A stretch of DNA of 64,000 bases from positions 139,670 to 203,669 of the forward strand of contig CAJLBJ010000001.1 of assembly GCA_905204935.1 (NCBI GenBank), in the 5' to 3' direction. The notes under the pieces are model-generated. The model saw only the letters and a list, made by a program, of their open reading frames with translations, ran no database searches and was not told the DNA's origin. Of this stretch, positions 37,861 through 46,023 are shown one piece after another. The stretch comes from an uncultured Lactobacillus sp. Its GTDB lineage: Bacteria; Bacillota; Bacilli; Lactobacillales; Lactobacillaceae. Position 1 is the first letter of the stretch. Every line of letters begins with the position of its first letter. A program made the position numbers and the translations under genes.

Positions 37861-38310
37861 ATGTCTGAATCCATTTTAACTCAACAACTTGATGCCCTTT
37901 TACAAGGAGAAAACAACATTATTGCTAACTTAGCAAATGCTAGCGCCTTATTAAATGAACATCTCTCAAATATCAATTGGGTTGGGTTTTATCTTTACGA
38001 CCAAGAAACAAACACATTAAATCTTGGACCATTTCAAGGAAAAGTTGCCTGCATGCATATTCCTTTGGGACAAGGTGTGTGTGGTAGCGCAATAGCAGAG
38101 CAAAAAATTTTACGTGTTGCTAATGTACATGAATTTGCTGGTCATATTGCCTGCGATGCCGCTAGCAATTCTGAGATTGTCTTACCTTTAATCAAAAATG
38201 GAGAAATTTTAGGTGTTTTAGATATTGATTCTCCTGAATTAAATCGGTTTAGCGCCCATGACGAACAAGAATTAGCAGCTTTTGTAACAACTTTGTTAAA
38301 ACATATCTGA
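37861..38310 (+). CDS. msrC: GAF-domain free methionine-(R)-sulfoxide reductase
   Basis: The 149-aa single GAF domain reduces free methionine-R-sulfoxide. The three family cysteines are present at about residues 64 (KVACMHIP), 74 (GQGVCGSA) and 98 (GHIACDAASNSEIVLP). The last is the catalytic position and the first two resolve. The start ATG has an AAAGGAG box 8 nt upstream; an earlier ATG at 37807 has none. It lies next to ezrA (divergent) and rpsD, a common Lactobacillales neighbourhood. Confidence 0.92.
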   Translation: MSESILTQQLDALLQGENNIIANLANASALLNEHLSNINWVGFYLYDQETNTLNLGPFQGKVACMHIPLGQGVCGSAIAEQKILRVANVHEFAGHIACDAASNSEIVLPLIKNGEILGVLDIDSPELNRFSAHDEQELAAFVTTLLKHI

Positions 38311-38317
38311 TAATTCC

Positions 38318-38347
38318 TTGACAATTTTTACTTTCTAGTGTTATATT
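38318..38347 (+). promoter_or_regulatory. rpsD promoter
   Basis: A perfect TTGACA (38318-38323) and TATATT (38342-38347) are separated by 18 bp. A transcript from here would carry about 170 nt of leader. Confidence 0.8.
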
Positions 38348-38351
38348 GAAA

Positions 38352-38491
38352 CTTGTGTAAAATAATGCAGCAGTGAGCGGTAAGCTCGTCAACAGTTTAT
38401 TGCCGTTTCGGTTGATTAGTAACTTTTCGGCTGCAAAAGCGAAAATCCAAAATAAACTGCACGAATACTAAACTCACAAGGATTATTTTAC
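38352..38491 (+). promoter_or_regulatory. structured rpsD leader (probable S4 autoregulatory RNA)
   Basis: Several complementary segments are seen: CTTGTG (38352-38357) with CACAAG (38475-38480); GTAAAATAAT (38357-38366) with ATTATTTTAC (38482-38491); CAGTTTATT (38393-38401) with AATAAACTG (38451-38459); and a TTTTCG / CGAAAA hairpin (38424-38445). The first two pairings are interleaved, so they form a pseudoknot or are mutually exclusive. The last pairing ends about 20 nt before the rpsD ribosome binding site. S4 binds its own leader in Bacillus; the same role is inferred here. Confidence 0.7.
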
Positions 38492-38522
38492 TCCATTAAT
38501 AAATATTTTGGAGGAATTTTTC

Positions 38523-39128
38523 ATGTCACGTTATACAGGTCCATCCTGGAAAGTTTCCCGTCGTTTAGGGATTTCTCTTTCCGGTACAGGTAAAGAATTA
38601 GCTCGTCGTCCATACGCACCAGGCCAACATGGTCAAAACCGTCGTAAATTATCAGAATACGGTTTGCAATTACGTGAAAAGCAAAAATTACGTATGACTT
38701 ACGGTTTATCCGAACGTCAATTTGCTAACCTTTTCGTCAAAGCTGGTAAGATTCGCGAAGGTAAGCACGGTGATAACTTCATGATCCTTTTGGAACGTCG
38801 TTTAGACAACGTTGTTTACCGTTTAGGTTTGGCTACAACTCGTCGCCAAGCTCGCCAATTGGTAAACCATGGTCATATCACTGTTGACGGCAAGCGCGTT
38901 GACATCCCTTCATACGATGTTAAACCAGGCCAAGTTATCTCTTTACGTGAACGTTCAAAAGATTTACAAATCGTAAAAGATGCTTTAGAAGCTGTTGTTG
39001 GGCGTGTGCCATTTGTTTCCTTTGATGAAAACACAATGGAAGGTTCTCTTGTTCGTTTACCAGAACGTGAAGAACTCGACGCAAACATCGATGAAGCTTT
39101 AGTTGTTGAATACTACAACAAACTTTAA
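38523..39128 (+). CDS. rpsD: 30S ribosomal protein S4
   Basis: S4 is a primary 16S rRNA-binding protein that nucleates 30S assembly. The 201-aa protein has the Firmicute start [15 protein letters not shown] and [20 protein letters not shown], the S4 RNA-binding domain (residues about 92-155, [20 protein letters not shown]), and ends VEYYNKL. Codon use is strongly biased, as expected for high expression. It is preceded by a GGAGG box and a structured leader and followed by its own terminator. Confidence 0.98.
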   Translation: MSRYTGPSWKVSRRLGISLSGTGKELARRPYAPGQHGQNRRKLSEYGLQLREKQKLRMTYGLSERQFANLFVKAGKIREGKHGDNFMILLERRLDNVVYRLGLATTRRQARQLVNHGHITVDGKRVDIPSYDVKPGQVISLRERSKDLQIVKDALEAVVGRVPFVSFDENTMEGSLVRLPEREELDANIDEALVVEYYNKL

Positions 39129-39143
39129 TCTTGCGTTTTACGC

Positions 39144-39175
39144 AAAAACCTGCACTTATTGGTGCAGGTTTTTTT
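39144..39175 (+). terminator. rpsD terminator
   Basis: The arms AACCTGCAC and GTGCAGGTT flank a 6-nt loop and are followed by seven T residues. Confidence 0.9.
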
Positions 39176-39248
39176 ATTGCACTTGATTGATTTTATTTTT
39201 TGAGATATGTTAAAATTTAGACAAATTAACTCAAGGACGGTACATTAA

Positions 39249-39698
39249 ATGACCAATAATGATTTACAAAATCATCTCAATCATGCAGTCTATGGTACTC
39301 CGCAATTAAAACCAGACGAACAACGCAAATACTTGGGAACTTTTCGTGAACGTGTCGATTTAGTCTTAACTTTTGGACAATTAAGTACACCAGAATATCT
39401 TACAGCACTGGCTCAAGAAACTAAATTGCACCCTGAATATGTTTTATTAGTTAACGCTGCTATTCCAAACAAGATACTAGCCAAAATCTTAAAACTTGCT
39501 CAAGATAATCATATTCAAGTCACCACTACTAGTAATGTAAGCTTTGGTACTCAAAATGATGATTCCGCAATCATTTTAGCTGCAAAAAAACAAGCACTCA
39601 ATCTGGAAATAATCGATATTGCCAAGCGCTATCCGTTAAACAATTCTTCTGTTACAGACACAACTCAAAAAAGTTTTTGGCACCGTTTTTTTAACTAA
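39249..39698 (+). CDS. yueI: YueI family protein (DUF1694)
   Basis: The 149-aa cytosolic protein belongs to the YueI family. Family features are the HAVYGTPQLKPDEQRKYLGT opening, the FRERVDLVLTFGQL strand (the most conserved part) and the LLVNAAIPNKILAKILKLAQ helix. The function is unknown. The fold resembles L7Ae/L30e-like RNA-binding proteins in some predictions, which I could not check. It follows rpsD but has its own promoter region, and a strong bidirectional terminator follows. Confidence 0.88.
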   Translation: MTNNDLQNHLNHAVYGTPQLKPDEQRKYLGTFRERVDLVLTFGQLSTPEYLTALAQETKLHPEYVLLVNAAIPNKILAKILKLAQDNHIQVTTTSNVSFGTQNDDSAIILAAKKQALNLEIIDIAKRYPLNNSSVTDTTQKSFWHRFFN

Positions 39699-39734
39699 AA
39701 AGCGCTTAACACGCAAAAATGTGTTAAGCGCTTT
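39699..39734 (+). terminator. bidirectional terminator between yueI and the phosphoesterase remnant
   Basis: A perfect 14-bp inverted repeat (AAAGCGCTTAACAC / GTGTTAAGCGCTTT) with an 8-nt loop lies between two convergent genes. A/T runs on both sides fit use in both directions. Confidence 0.88.
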
Positions 39735-39742
39735 GTTTATTC

Positions 39743-40592
39743 CTACTGCCAAATTTCTGTTGTGAAATGATCTGCATATAGATTAATAATTCGAGTTCCC
39801 CGTGCAAATTGAAATACGTGTTGTAACCTGAAATATTACCATAATTTAATTCAATACCTGCTAGCTTACTTTGAAAATTATTGTCATGATCATGTCCAGC
39901 AAAAACACCTTTAACATTTTTTGGCGTGAAAAAACATAAAATAATCCCGAATTGGGTTCTCCACAACAAATATTTTCTAAATTTTTCCCTGCTATTAATT
40001 CTTGTTTAACAGCTTGTCGATACTCAGGTAACGGTATATGCAAAAAACTTAAATCGTAATCTTTAACACTACGATCTTGTGGTTGTTTTAGATACCACAT
40101 AATCTGTTCAGGTTCAATTACCGCATATTTGCTGGCAATTTCCCACTTACCATAATCACCACTATCAAAGACATATAACTTATTGCGAACCTGATCTTCA
40201 CAATAAATGTCTAATACATAATTTTGCCGATCAAAAATTGTATAGCTATCGTGTTTATCAGCTAAATATTTAAGATGGTCTTCAAACTCACGTAGTTGTT
40301 GTCTACTAAAATCCCCTTCAGCATCATGATTACCATAAGTAATCACAACCGGTATTTTTGTTTGATTTAACACATCATATAACTGAATTAATGTTTGTTC
40401 AGGATCTGGATTCTCCAACCCCCATAATAAATCGCCCGTCATCATTAACAAATCAAATTACTTATCTTTTAAAAAGTTTGTCATATCACGAATAGTCCGC
40501 TTACTTTCCTGATTTAAAGGTAATGGACTTAAATGAATATCGGTTAATTGACAAATTTTAAAAGGTTGATCTTTTTTTACCGTTAATTTCAT
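39743..40592 (-). pseudogene. metallophosphoesterase (calcineurin-like), inactivated
   Basis: The start, after a GAGGAG box, reads MKLTVKKDQPFKICQLTDIH, the first metal-binding motif. Codon 45 is a TAA (40458-40460) before FDLLMMTGDLLWG. The frame then continues through TYGNHDAEG, but a base is missing in a T-run near 39930, after which FAGHDHDN appears in another frame. A second shift near 39830 restores the natural ending FARGTRIINLYADHFTTEIW at 39743. All metal motifs (DxH, GDx, GNHD, GHDH) are intact in sequence, so decay is recent. Family: Dcr2/YkuE-like phosphohydrolases of unknown substrate. Confidence 0.88.
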
Positions 40593-40749
40593 TTTCAAAC
40601 TCCTCTAATTTTTAAATTTAGCTAACCATTAAAATATAATTTTTATGTATACAACCTAAATATCATCCCCTAACATCAAAAACATCTAAGTATTATGAAC
40701 TACTATGTTAGCGAATTTAATAGCTTAAATAATAAAATTTTTCTCAAAT

Positions 40750-40777
40750 AAAAAACAGCCAATCCTAAGACTGACTG
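40750..40777 (-). terminator. terminator after the GshF-like gene
   Basis: CAGTCA pairs with TGGCTG (wobble) around a 10-nt loop and is followed on the minus strand by six T residues. Confidence 0.65.
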
Positions 40778-40786
40778 CTATATTTC

Positions 40787-42829
40787 TTATACTTTCCAAG
40801 CTTGCAACAATTTAGTAGCAATATCTTGACTATCAAGCAACATTACATTTTCATGTATGGAATAATCAATTTCGGTATGTGCACTCAAAAAGACCAATAA
40901 TTCTGGATGAGCTAAATCATATGGTTGATAAAGATTAGGTAAAATCACATCTATACCACCATCATTTAAATGCAAACTCTCAGCTAATTCAACAATTTTT
41001 GTTAAATAACTTTGATCAATTTCATCAAGCACTTCTAAATATTGTGCTTTCGTATTTGAACTAGCATCATAGCGTAATAAAACTTGAATACCTCGAGGAA
41101 TCACTTCATCAAGTCTAATTCCTTGATTCTTTAATGTTTCCGTTTCAATCTCATCTAAAACATACTGTTTTTTAGCTAGCAATTGTTCTAAAGTCGATCT
41201 TCCATCACCAACTACATTAGCTGGAATTTTTTCAACTATGCTAACTACCTTTTTATCGGCAATCAAAGCTCGATAAGTCGAGCCAGACACAACTTGCTCA
41301 ACTAAAACAGGTGAACCTTGTTTATGAATACGACTAACTGCTGCAATAAATTGCTCTTTAGTAGGCCCTAAACGAAAAACATGTGCTTGTTGTTGAGCAT
41401 TAGCTAAAGCACTTTTAACGACAACTGCTCGTTTCTTAATCTTAGAATACAGTTCGTGTGCTTGTTGCATATTATTTATTTCCCATGATTGTAACGTATA
41501 AAAACCTGCTTTTTGGGCTAGCCTATTAGCTTGTTGTTTATACTGTAGTAATTGCTGATATGGTGCGCTATTTTTTTCAGTTTGGATACCTTTTACAATC
41601 ACACGCTTACCAATTTGTAAGACCCCAGCTTGTGCCAATAAAATTTGGTACGTAATCCCATTTAAAATTGCCGCTTGCAATAATTTTTGCGAGTTTGTAT
41701 CTAATTTTTGAGTTGTAGCACTTATATCTTTTTGCCATTTTAAAGCTTGTTGCTTTCCAAACTCCAAAATAGAACTTGGCTGACGTAATAGTTTAGCTGC
41801 TGGTGTTTCTTGTGGATCGTTAATTCGTTTCTTTAATTTAGTATAGACTGCCTGCCAATCAAAATAAGCAAATTGAGTCGCAAATCGGTTAAGTTCCTCT
41901 AATAAATGTAAGCTTGTTTGTGTTGCTTGATTCTTAGCATAAGGACTTTGTGCTACAATTTCTTGGGCTTGCATACGTTTTTGCGATAAAATTTGTTTTA
42001 AATCACCATTATCACACCCAGGTATCATCAAGAAATAACCTATCATCACTTCCATTAACTTTAGATAATCTTTACCGATTCCTAAGCGTTGCTGATCGTC
42101 ATAATTAGCCGTTTGTATTTCTAAATATAAAATACCTTCTTGCTTAGTTTCTGTTAATTGAGTACATCCTAATTTAACCCAATCTTGACAACTAAGATTA
42201 TGTGTTGTTTTTAGATAACCTTTTATTGTATGATAATCAATTTGATCTAGTTGGGCTAGTTGTTGTTCATCTAGTATTGCACAAGAATTTCTTTTAGGTG
42301 CTACTTTGCCTTCTTTTTGGCCACGAGCAAAATCATATGGATTAGCACCAAACAAATACTCAACAAACCATTGATGTGCAATTAACTGCTGGGCAACTTT
42401 TAAATATAATTGATTTCTAAAATCCAAGTAGGTCAATCCTGCTTTTTTAAACTTAGCCTCAAATAGTTCTTCAGCTAACTTTTCTGGCCATGCTACACGA
42501 ATTTGGGTAGAATTTTTAGCTTGTGTTACTCCACTTCCTAAAGGCCACAATAACTGCTTTGTTGTTAACTTAGTGAGCAAAGCATCTTGTTGAATTTGCA
42601 TGTCATTAATTACATCTGTTAGGCTTTGCCCTTTCTTAGTTATTAAAGTTACCTGATCAAGATTAGGTTGATTAAAATATTGATTGGCTGTTAAACCTAA
42701 ACTTATAGTATTAGCTTGTAAATCTGGCGTTACACAATTCCAAGTACGACTAACTTGCCAGCTTAAACAATGTAATGCTTGAGTTAGCTCTTGTTCAAAA
42801 ATTTGTTGACCAATTTCATCAAATTTCAC
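40787..42829 (-). CDS. GshF-like glutamate-cysteine ligase / ATP-grasp fusion protein
   Basis: The 680-aa protein has the architecture of bifunctional glutathione synthetase GshF. The N-terminal gamma-glutamylcysteine ligase-like domain (about 1-400) retains KQLLWPLGSG and the AHQWFVEYLFGANPYDF helix. The C-terminal ATP-grasp domain (about 450-680) has VVSGSTYRALIADKKVVSIV and PANVVGDGRSTLEQLL. It is shorter than the usual 750 aa. The GIExE-type metal-binding motif near the N-terminus is not visible: the equivalent reads WQVSRTWNCVTPD. Substrates may therefore differ from glutamate and cysteine. The start is GTG, 9 nt after AAGGA. It is divergent from rarA. Confidence 0.72.
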   Translation of the reverse strand: MKFDEIGQQIFEQELTQALHCLSWQVSRTWNCVTPDLQANTISLGLTANQYFNQPNLDQVTLITKKGQSLTDVINDMQIQQDALLTKLTTKQLLWPLGSGVTQAKNSTQIRVAWPEKLAEELFEAKFKKAGLTYLDFRNQLYLKVAQQLIAHQWFVEYLFGANPYDFARGQKEGKVAPKRNSCAILDEQQLAQLDQIDYHTIKGYLKTTHNLSCQDWVKLGCTQLTETKQEGILYLEIQTANYDDQQRLGIGKDYLKLMEVMIGYFLMIPGCDNGDLKQILSQKRMQAQEIVAQSPYAKNQATQTSLHLLEELNRFATQFAYFDWQAVYTKLKKRINDPQETPAAKLLRQPSSILEFGKQQALKWQKDISATTQKLDTNSQKLLQAAILNGITYQILLAQAGVLQIGKRVIVKGIQTEKNSAPYQQLLQYKQQANRLAQKAGFYTLQSWEINNMQQAHELYSKIKKRAVVVKSALANAQQQAHVFRLGPTKEQFIAAVSRIHKQGSPVLVEQVVSGSTYRALIADKKVVSIVEKIPANVVGDGRSTLEQLLAKKQYVLDEIETETLKNQGIRLDEVIPRGIQVLLRYDASSNTKAQYLEVLDEIDQSYLTKIVELAESLHLNDGGIDVILPNLYQPYDLAHPELLVFLSAHTEIDYSIHENVMLLDSQDIATKLLQAWKV

Positions 42830-42972
42830 ATTTCTTCATCCTTTAACTTGTAAGTCTTTATCTTATATTTTAACAGATTTTGTTTAAGAAAGTGATTTGC
42901 CAAACAGATTAATCTCACAAAAATGATATAATACTATTAAAAATGAACTTTTATTTAAAGAAAGGAAAAACT

Positions 42973-44244
42973 ATGCAACCTTTAGCTTATCGGATGCGTC
43001 CTACAAAAATCGAAGAAATTGTCGGACAACAACACTTAGTTGGTCCTAATCAAATTATCAATCGAATGGTTAAAGCCAAGCTATTATCATCGATGATACT
43101 ATATGGTCCGCCAGGCATCGGTAAGACTAGTATTGCCAGTGCGATTGCTGGTTCTACCAAATATGCTTTTCGAAGCTTAAACGCTGCAACTGATAGCAAA
43201 AAAGAATTAGAAATCGTCGTTGAAGAAGCTAAAATAAGCGGAACAGTCATCTTATTACTAGATGAAATTCATCGTTTAACCAAACCAAAACAAGATTTTT
43301 TGTTACCTCACCTTGAAAATGGGCGCATTATCTTAATTGGCGCTACTACAGAAAACCCATATATCGCTATTAATCCCGCGATACGTAGTCGTACGCAGAT
43401 TTTTGAGTTAAAGCCTTTAACCATTTCAGATATCAAACAAGCGCTAAAAAGAGCACTTGACGATAAGGAAAATGGCTTAGGTAAAATGAACATTAAACTT
43501 TCAGATGAGGCATGCAATCACTTGGCACAAATTACTAATGGAGATTTACGCAGTGCTTTAAACGCACTTGAATTAGCTGCGTTATCGACACAAGCTGATG
43601 AAGCTGGGCAAATTATTTTAGATTTAAAGGTAATCGAAGAATGTGTCCAAAAAAAAGCACTAACGCATGATAAAGATGGCGATGCTCATTACGATGTTAT
43701 CTCTGCTCTCCAAAAATCAATCCGTGGCTCAGATACTGATGCTTCTTTACACTATATGGCACGGTTAATAGAAGCTGGTGATTTAATAAGTCTAAATCGG
43801 CGCTTATTAACGATTGCATATGAAGATATCGGTTTAGCCAATCCACAAGCAGCTGCCCGAACCGTAGCAGCTGTTCAAGCAGCCGAAAAACTTGGACTTC
43901 CAGAAGCTCGTATTCCTTTAGCCGTAACTGTTATTGATCTTTGCTTATCTTACAAATCAAATTCTGCCATCTGTGCAATTGATGCCGCCCTAAAAGATAT
44001 CACAAAAGGAAATTTTGGCGAAGTTCCTGCACATCTACGCGATGCTCACTATCAAGGAGCTGAAAAACTCGGACGCGGTATTGACTACAAATATCCGCAT
44101 AATTTCACCTCTGATTGGGTAAAACAACAATACTTACCTGACAAGCTTAAAGATGTTTCTTACTATCAAGGAAAAGAAAATGGACGCTATGAACAATTTC
44201 TCAAACAGCAATATGAACGTCTAAAAAAAGCTCAACGAAATTAA
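42973..44244 (+). CDS. rarA: replication-associated recombination protein A (RarA/MgsA)
   Basis: RarA is an AAA+ ATPase related to the clamp loader and RuvB that acts at stalled forks. The 423-aa protein has the MQPLAYRMRPTKIEEIVGQ start, Walker A GPPGIGKTS (about residues 39-47), Walker B LLLDEIHR, sensor GATTENPY, and a C-terminal tetramerisation domain with DYKYPHNF. The ATG at 42973 has an AAAGGAAA box; an upstream in-frame ATG (42943) does not. A 6S RNA gene follows immediately. Confidence 0.96.
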   Translation: MQPLAYRMRPTKIEEIVGQQHLVGPNQIINRMVKAKLLSSMILYGPPGIGKTSIASAIAGSTKYAFRSLNAATDSKKELEIVVEEAKISGTVILLLDEIHRLTKPKQDFLLPHLENGRIILIGATTENPYIAINPAIRSRTQIFELKPLTISDIKQALKRALDDKENGLGKMNIKLSDEACNHLAQITNGDLRSALNALELAALSTQADEAGQIILDLKVIEECVQKKALTHDKDGDAHYDVISALQKSIRGSDTDASLHYMARLIEAGDLISLNRRLLTIAYEDIGLANPQAAARTVAAVQAAEKLGLPEARIPLAVTVIDLCLSYKSNSAICAIDAALKDITKGNFGEVPAHLRDAHYQGAEKLGRGIDYKYPHNFTSDWVKQQYLPDKLKDVSYYQGKENGRYEQFLKQQYERLKKAQRN

Positions 44245-44260
44245 ATTAAGTCTGTTAAAT

Positions 44261-44289
44261 TTGCTTTAGATCTTAGGTTATGCTATTAT
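44261..44289 (+). promoter_or_regulatory. promoter of the 6S RNA gene
   Basis: TTGCTT (44261-44266) and TATTAT (44284-44289) are separated by 17 bp, placed just downstream of rarA. The predicted start is about 44296. Confidence 0.75.
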
Positions 44290-44295
44290 TGGGAT

Positions 44296-44529
44296 GAACT
44301 TCTGAGATATACGTGTTGACTCATCAATGTAAGGTTGACCGAACACCTATAATCTTAGTGTCTTTGATAGCTAGTAGCTGGCATGCTCATCTCACTTGAG
44401 TCCCAAAAGCTAGCTGACGAGGCCATTTTCCTGCTTACACGCGGGTTCAACTACAGAGTCTACAACGGTATCAGCGGATTTTCCAAAGTGTAAGCTTTGC
44501 TAGGGTGGTAGGAATCTACCGCCCTTTTT
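44296..44529 (+). ncRNA. ssrS: probable 6S RNA
   Basis: 6S RNA mimics an open promoter and binds housekeeping RNA polymerase. The region is non-coding but has a promoter and ends in a strong terminator (GGGTGGTAG / CTACCGCCC then five T, 44503-44529). It folds as one long rod. A closing stem pairs 44302-44322 with 44456-44474 (CTGA/TCAG, GTTG/CAAC, ACTC/GAGT). GTTGA/TCAAC with CCG/CGG follows, then an unpaired central region (TATAATCTTAG opposite TTTTCCTGC). A terminal hairpin forms from TAGCT/AGCTA, GG/CC and CTCA/TGAG. The location after rarA fits Firmicutes. The mature 3' end may be earlier. A different structured RNA is possible. Confidence 0.72.
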
Positions 44530-44553
44530 ACTTTGCGTAAAGGAGTTTTAACT

Positions 44554-44835
44554 GTGTTAGTCTCTATTTTATTATTCATCTTAAGTCTTATTGTTTTATT
44601 TTTAGGAATTTTTTTATGGCTCCATCGAAAAAAGCCATTTTTAATTTTCCACCCCGAAAAAGTCAGTGGTTTAACTAAGTTTTTAAGCCTTTGGAGCTGG
44701 GTTTTGATTTTATTAGGCTTAGCAACCTTAAGTTGTCTTTTTAGCAGTAATATACTTTTAATTGCATTTGTTTTAATCGCAGATGCATTGGCTGTAAGCT
44801 TCATTTCATTTTTAATGTTAGCTTATTTACACTAA
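44554..44835 (+). CDS. small membrane protein of unknown function
   Basis: The 93-aa product starts at GTG, 8 nt after an AAAGGAG box that lies directly after the 6S terminator. It has three hydrophobic segments (about residues 2-23, 45-65 and 69-90) with a basic loop HRKKPFLIFHPEKV between the first two. I do not recognise the family. It resembles the small unnamed membrane proteins often found between rarA and uspA in lactobacilli. Confidence 0.7.
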   Translation: MLVSILLFILSLIVLFLGIFLWLHRKKPFLIFHPEKVSGLTKFLSLWSWVLILLGLATLSCLFSSNILLIAFVLIADALAVSFISFLMLAYLH

Positions 44836-44841
44836 AACACT

Positions 44842-44855
44842 CTCAAGCGTTTTCA
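44842..44855. promoter_or_regulatory. weak cre-like site upstream of uspA
   Basis: CTCAAGCGTTTTCA matches 11 of 14 cre positions; the right half is perfect and the first three positions are not. It lies about 65-75 bp before the uspA start. The evidence is weak and comes from consensus only. Confidence 0.35.
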
Positions 44856-44918
44856 CTTTATTTTTTGCTATAAATCTAGTAAAATTAATGTGAGGAGATA
44901 ATAGAAAGGATGATTTTT

Positions 44919-45398
44919 ATGTTACAAAATTACAAAAATATTCTCGTCCCTGTTGATGGTTCTTATGAAGCTGAATTAGCTTTCAAAAAAGCTATCGACG
45001 TTGCCAAAAGAAATGGTACTGATACAAAGTTACACTTGGTTCATGTAATCGATACACGTGCTTTCCAAAATATCTCTAGCTTTGATACTGCAATGGTTGA
45101 ACAAGTTTCAGAAACAGCCAAAAAAACGATGGATGGCTATGTGAACGAGGCACAAAAGGCTGGATTTAGCAATATTGACTATACCGTTGAATATGGTTCA
45201 CCAAAAGTTGTTATTGCTAAAGATTTACCAAAAGAAAAAAATATCGATTTAATTATGATTGGTGCTACTGGACTAAATGCTGTTGAACGTATTTTAGTCG
45301 GCTCCGTTACCGAATATGTCACCCGCGCAGCAACTTGCGATGTTTTAGTTGTACGGACAGACTTAGATAATAAAGCCGTTTTAAATAAGAAAAAATAG
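44919..45398 (+). CDS. universal stress protein (UspA family)
   Basis: The 159-aa protein is a single Usp domain. It has the NILVPVDGSYEAELAFKKAI start and the nucleotide-binding pattern G-x2-G-x9-G-S/T near the C-terminus (MIGATGLNAVERILVGSVTE), so it is an ATP-binding member. Such proteins aid survival in starvation and acid stress. Of two close ATGs (44910 and 44919) the second is better spaced from the GAAAGG box and gives the usual MLQNYKNILVP start. Confidence 0.94.
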   Translation: MLQNYKNILVPVDGSYEAELAFKKAIDVAKRNGTDTKLHLVHVIDTRAFQNISSFDTAMVEQVSETAKKTMDGYVNEAQKAGFSNIDYTVEYGSPKVVIAKDLPKEKNIDLIMIGATGLNAVERILVGSVTEYVTRAATCDVLVVRTDLDNKAVLNKKK

Positions 45399-45406
45399 TT
45401 TTTATT

Positions 45407-45439
45407 ACGAAGTGAGCTTACTCACTTCGTATTGTTTTT
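45407..45439 (+). terminator. bidirectional terminator between uspA and tag
   Basis: The perfect 10-bp arms ACGAAGTGAG and CTCACTTCGT flank a CTTA loop between convergent genes, with T-rich sequence on both sides. Confidence 0.85.
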
Positions 45440-45986
45440 ATTTACAAGAACATCCTTCCAAATGATCGTTAACAACACCTACTGCCTGCAAAAAAGAATA
45501 AACAATTGTTGGTCCTAAAAAACTAAATCCTAATTTCTTAAAATCTTTAGCAATCTGACTCGATAATTTAGTTTGATTAGGAATTTCTTCTGGATATTTC
45601 CAATGATTATTTAAAGGCTGATAATCGACATAATTCCAAACAAGCTCATCTAAACTATGCCCTTGTCTTTTTAGTTTAACTACTAATTTAGCATTATTAA
45701 TAATTGCTTCAATCTTACGTCTATTGCGAATAATATTGGGATTATTTAGTAGTTCTTGGATTTGCATTTCATCCATTTGTGCTACTTTTTGTACATCAAA
45801 GTTTGCAAAAGCTGTGCGTAAAGCTGGCCTTTTAGCCAAAACAATTTGCCAGCTTAAACCTGCTTGTAAAATTTCTAACGCTAAAAATTCAAACAGCTGA
45901 CAATCGTCATGTTTTTCTTTCCCCCATTCATCATCATGATATGCTTTCATTTCAGGCGTAGTATCATATATCCATGCACATTGCAC
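45438..45986 (-). CDS. tag: DNA-3-methyladenine glycosylase I
   Basis: Tag excises 3-methyladenine from alkylated DNA. The 182-aa protein has CAWIYDTTPEMKAYHDDEWG at the start, giving the first zinc ligands (Cys, His), the FEFLALEILQAGLSW helix with the active-site Glu, and the C-terminal NDHLEGCSCK with the other zinc ligands. The start is GTG, 6 nt after GAGGTG. It is 37 nt downstream of the GDPD gene on the same strand. Confidence 0.95.
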   Translation of the reverse strand: MQCAWIYDTTPEMKAYHDDEWGKEKHDDCQLFEFLALEILQAGLSWQIVLAKRPALRTAFANFDVQKVAQMDEMQIQELLNNPNIIRNRRKIEAIINNAKLVVKLKRQGHSLDELVWNYVDYQPLNNHWKYPEEIPNQTKLSSQIAKDFKKLGFSFLGPTIVYSFLQAVGVVNDHLEGCSCK

Positions 45987-46023
45987 TTAAATCACCTCAT
46001 TTCTTTTATTTAAAATACGCAAA

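Noticed and set aside
44460-44804. Minus-strand frame of 114 codons over the 6S terminator and membrane gene
   Set aside because: It is lysine-rich antisense to a better-supported gene and crosses a terminator.
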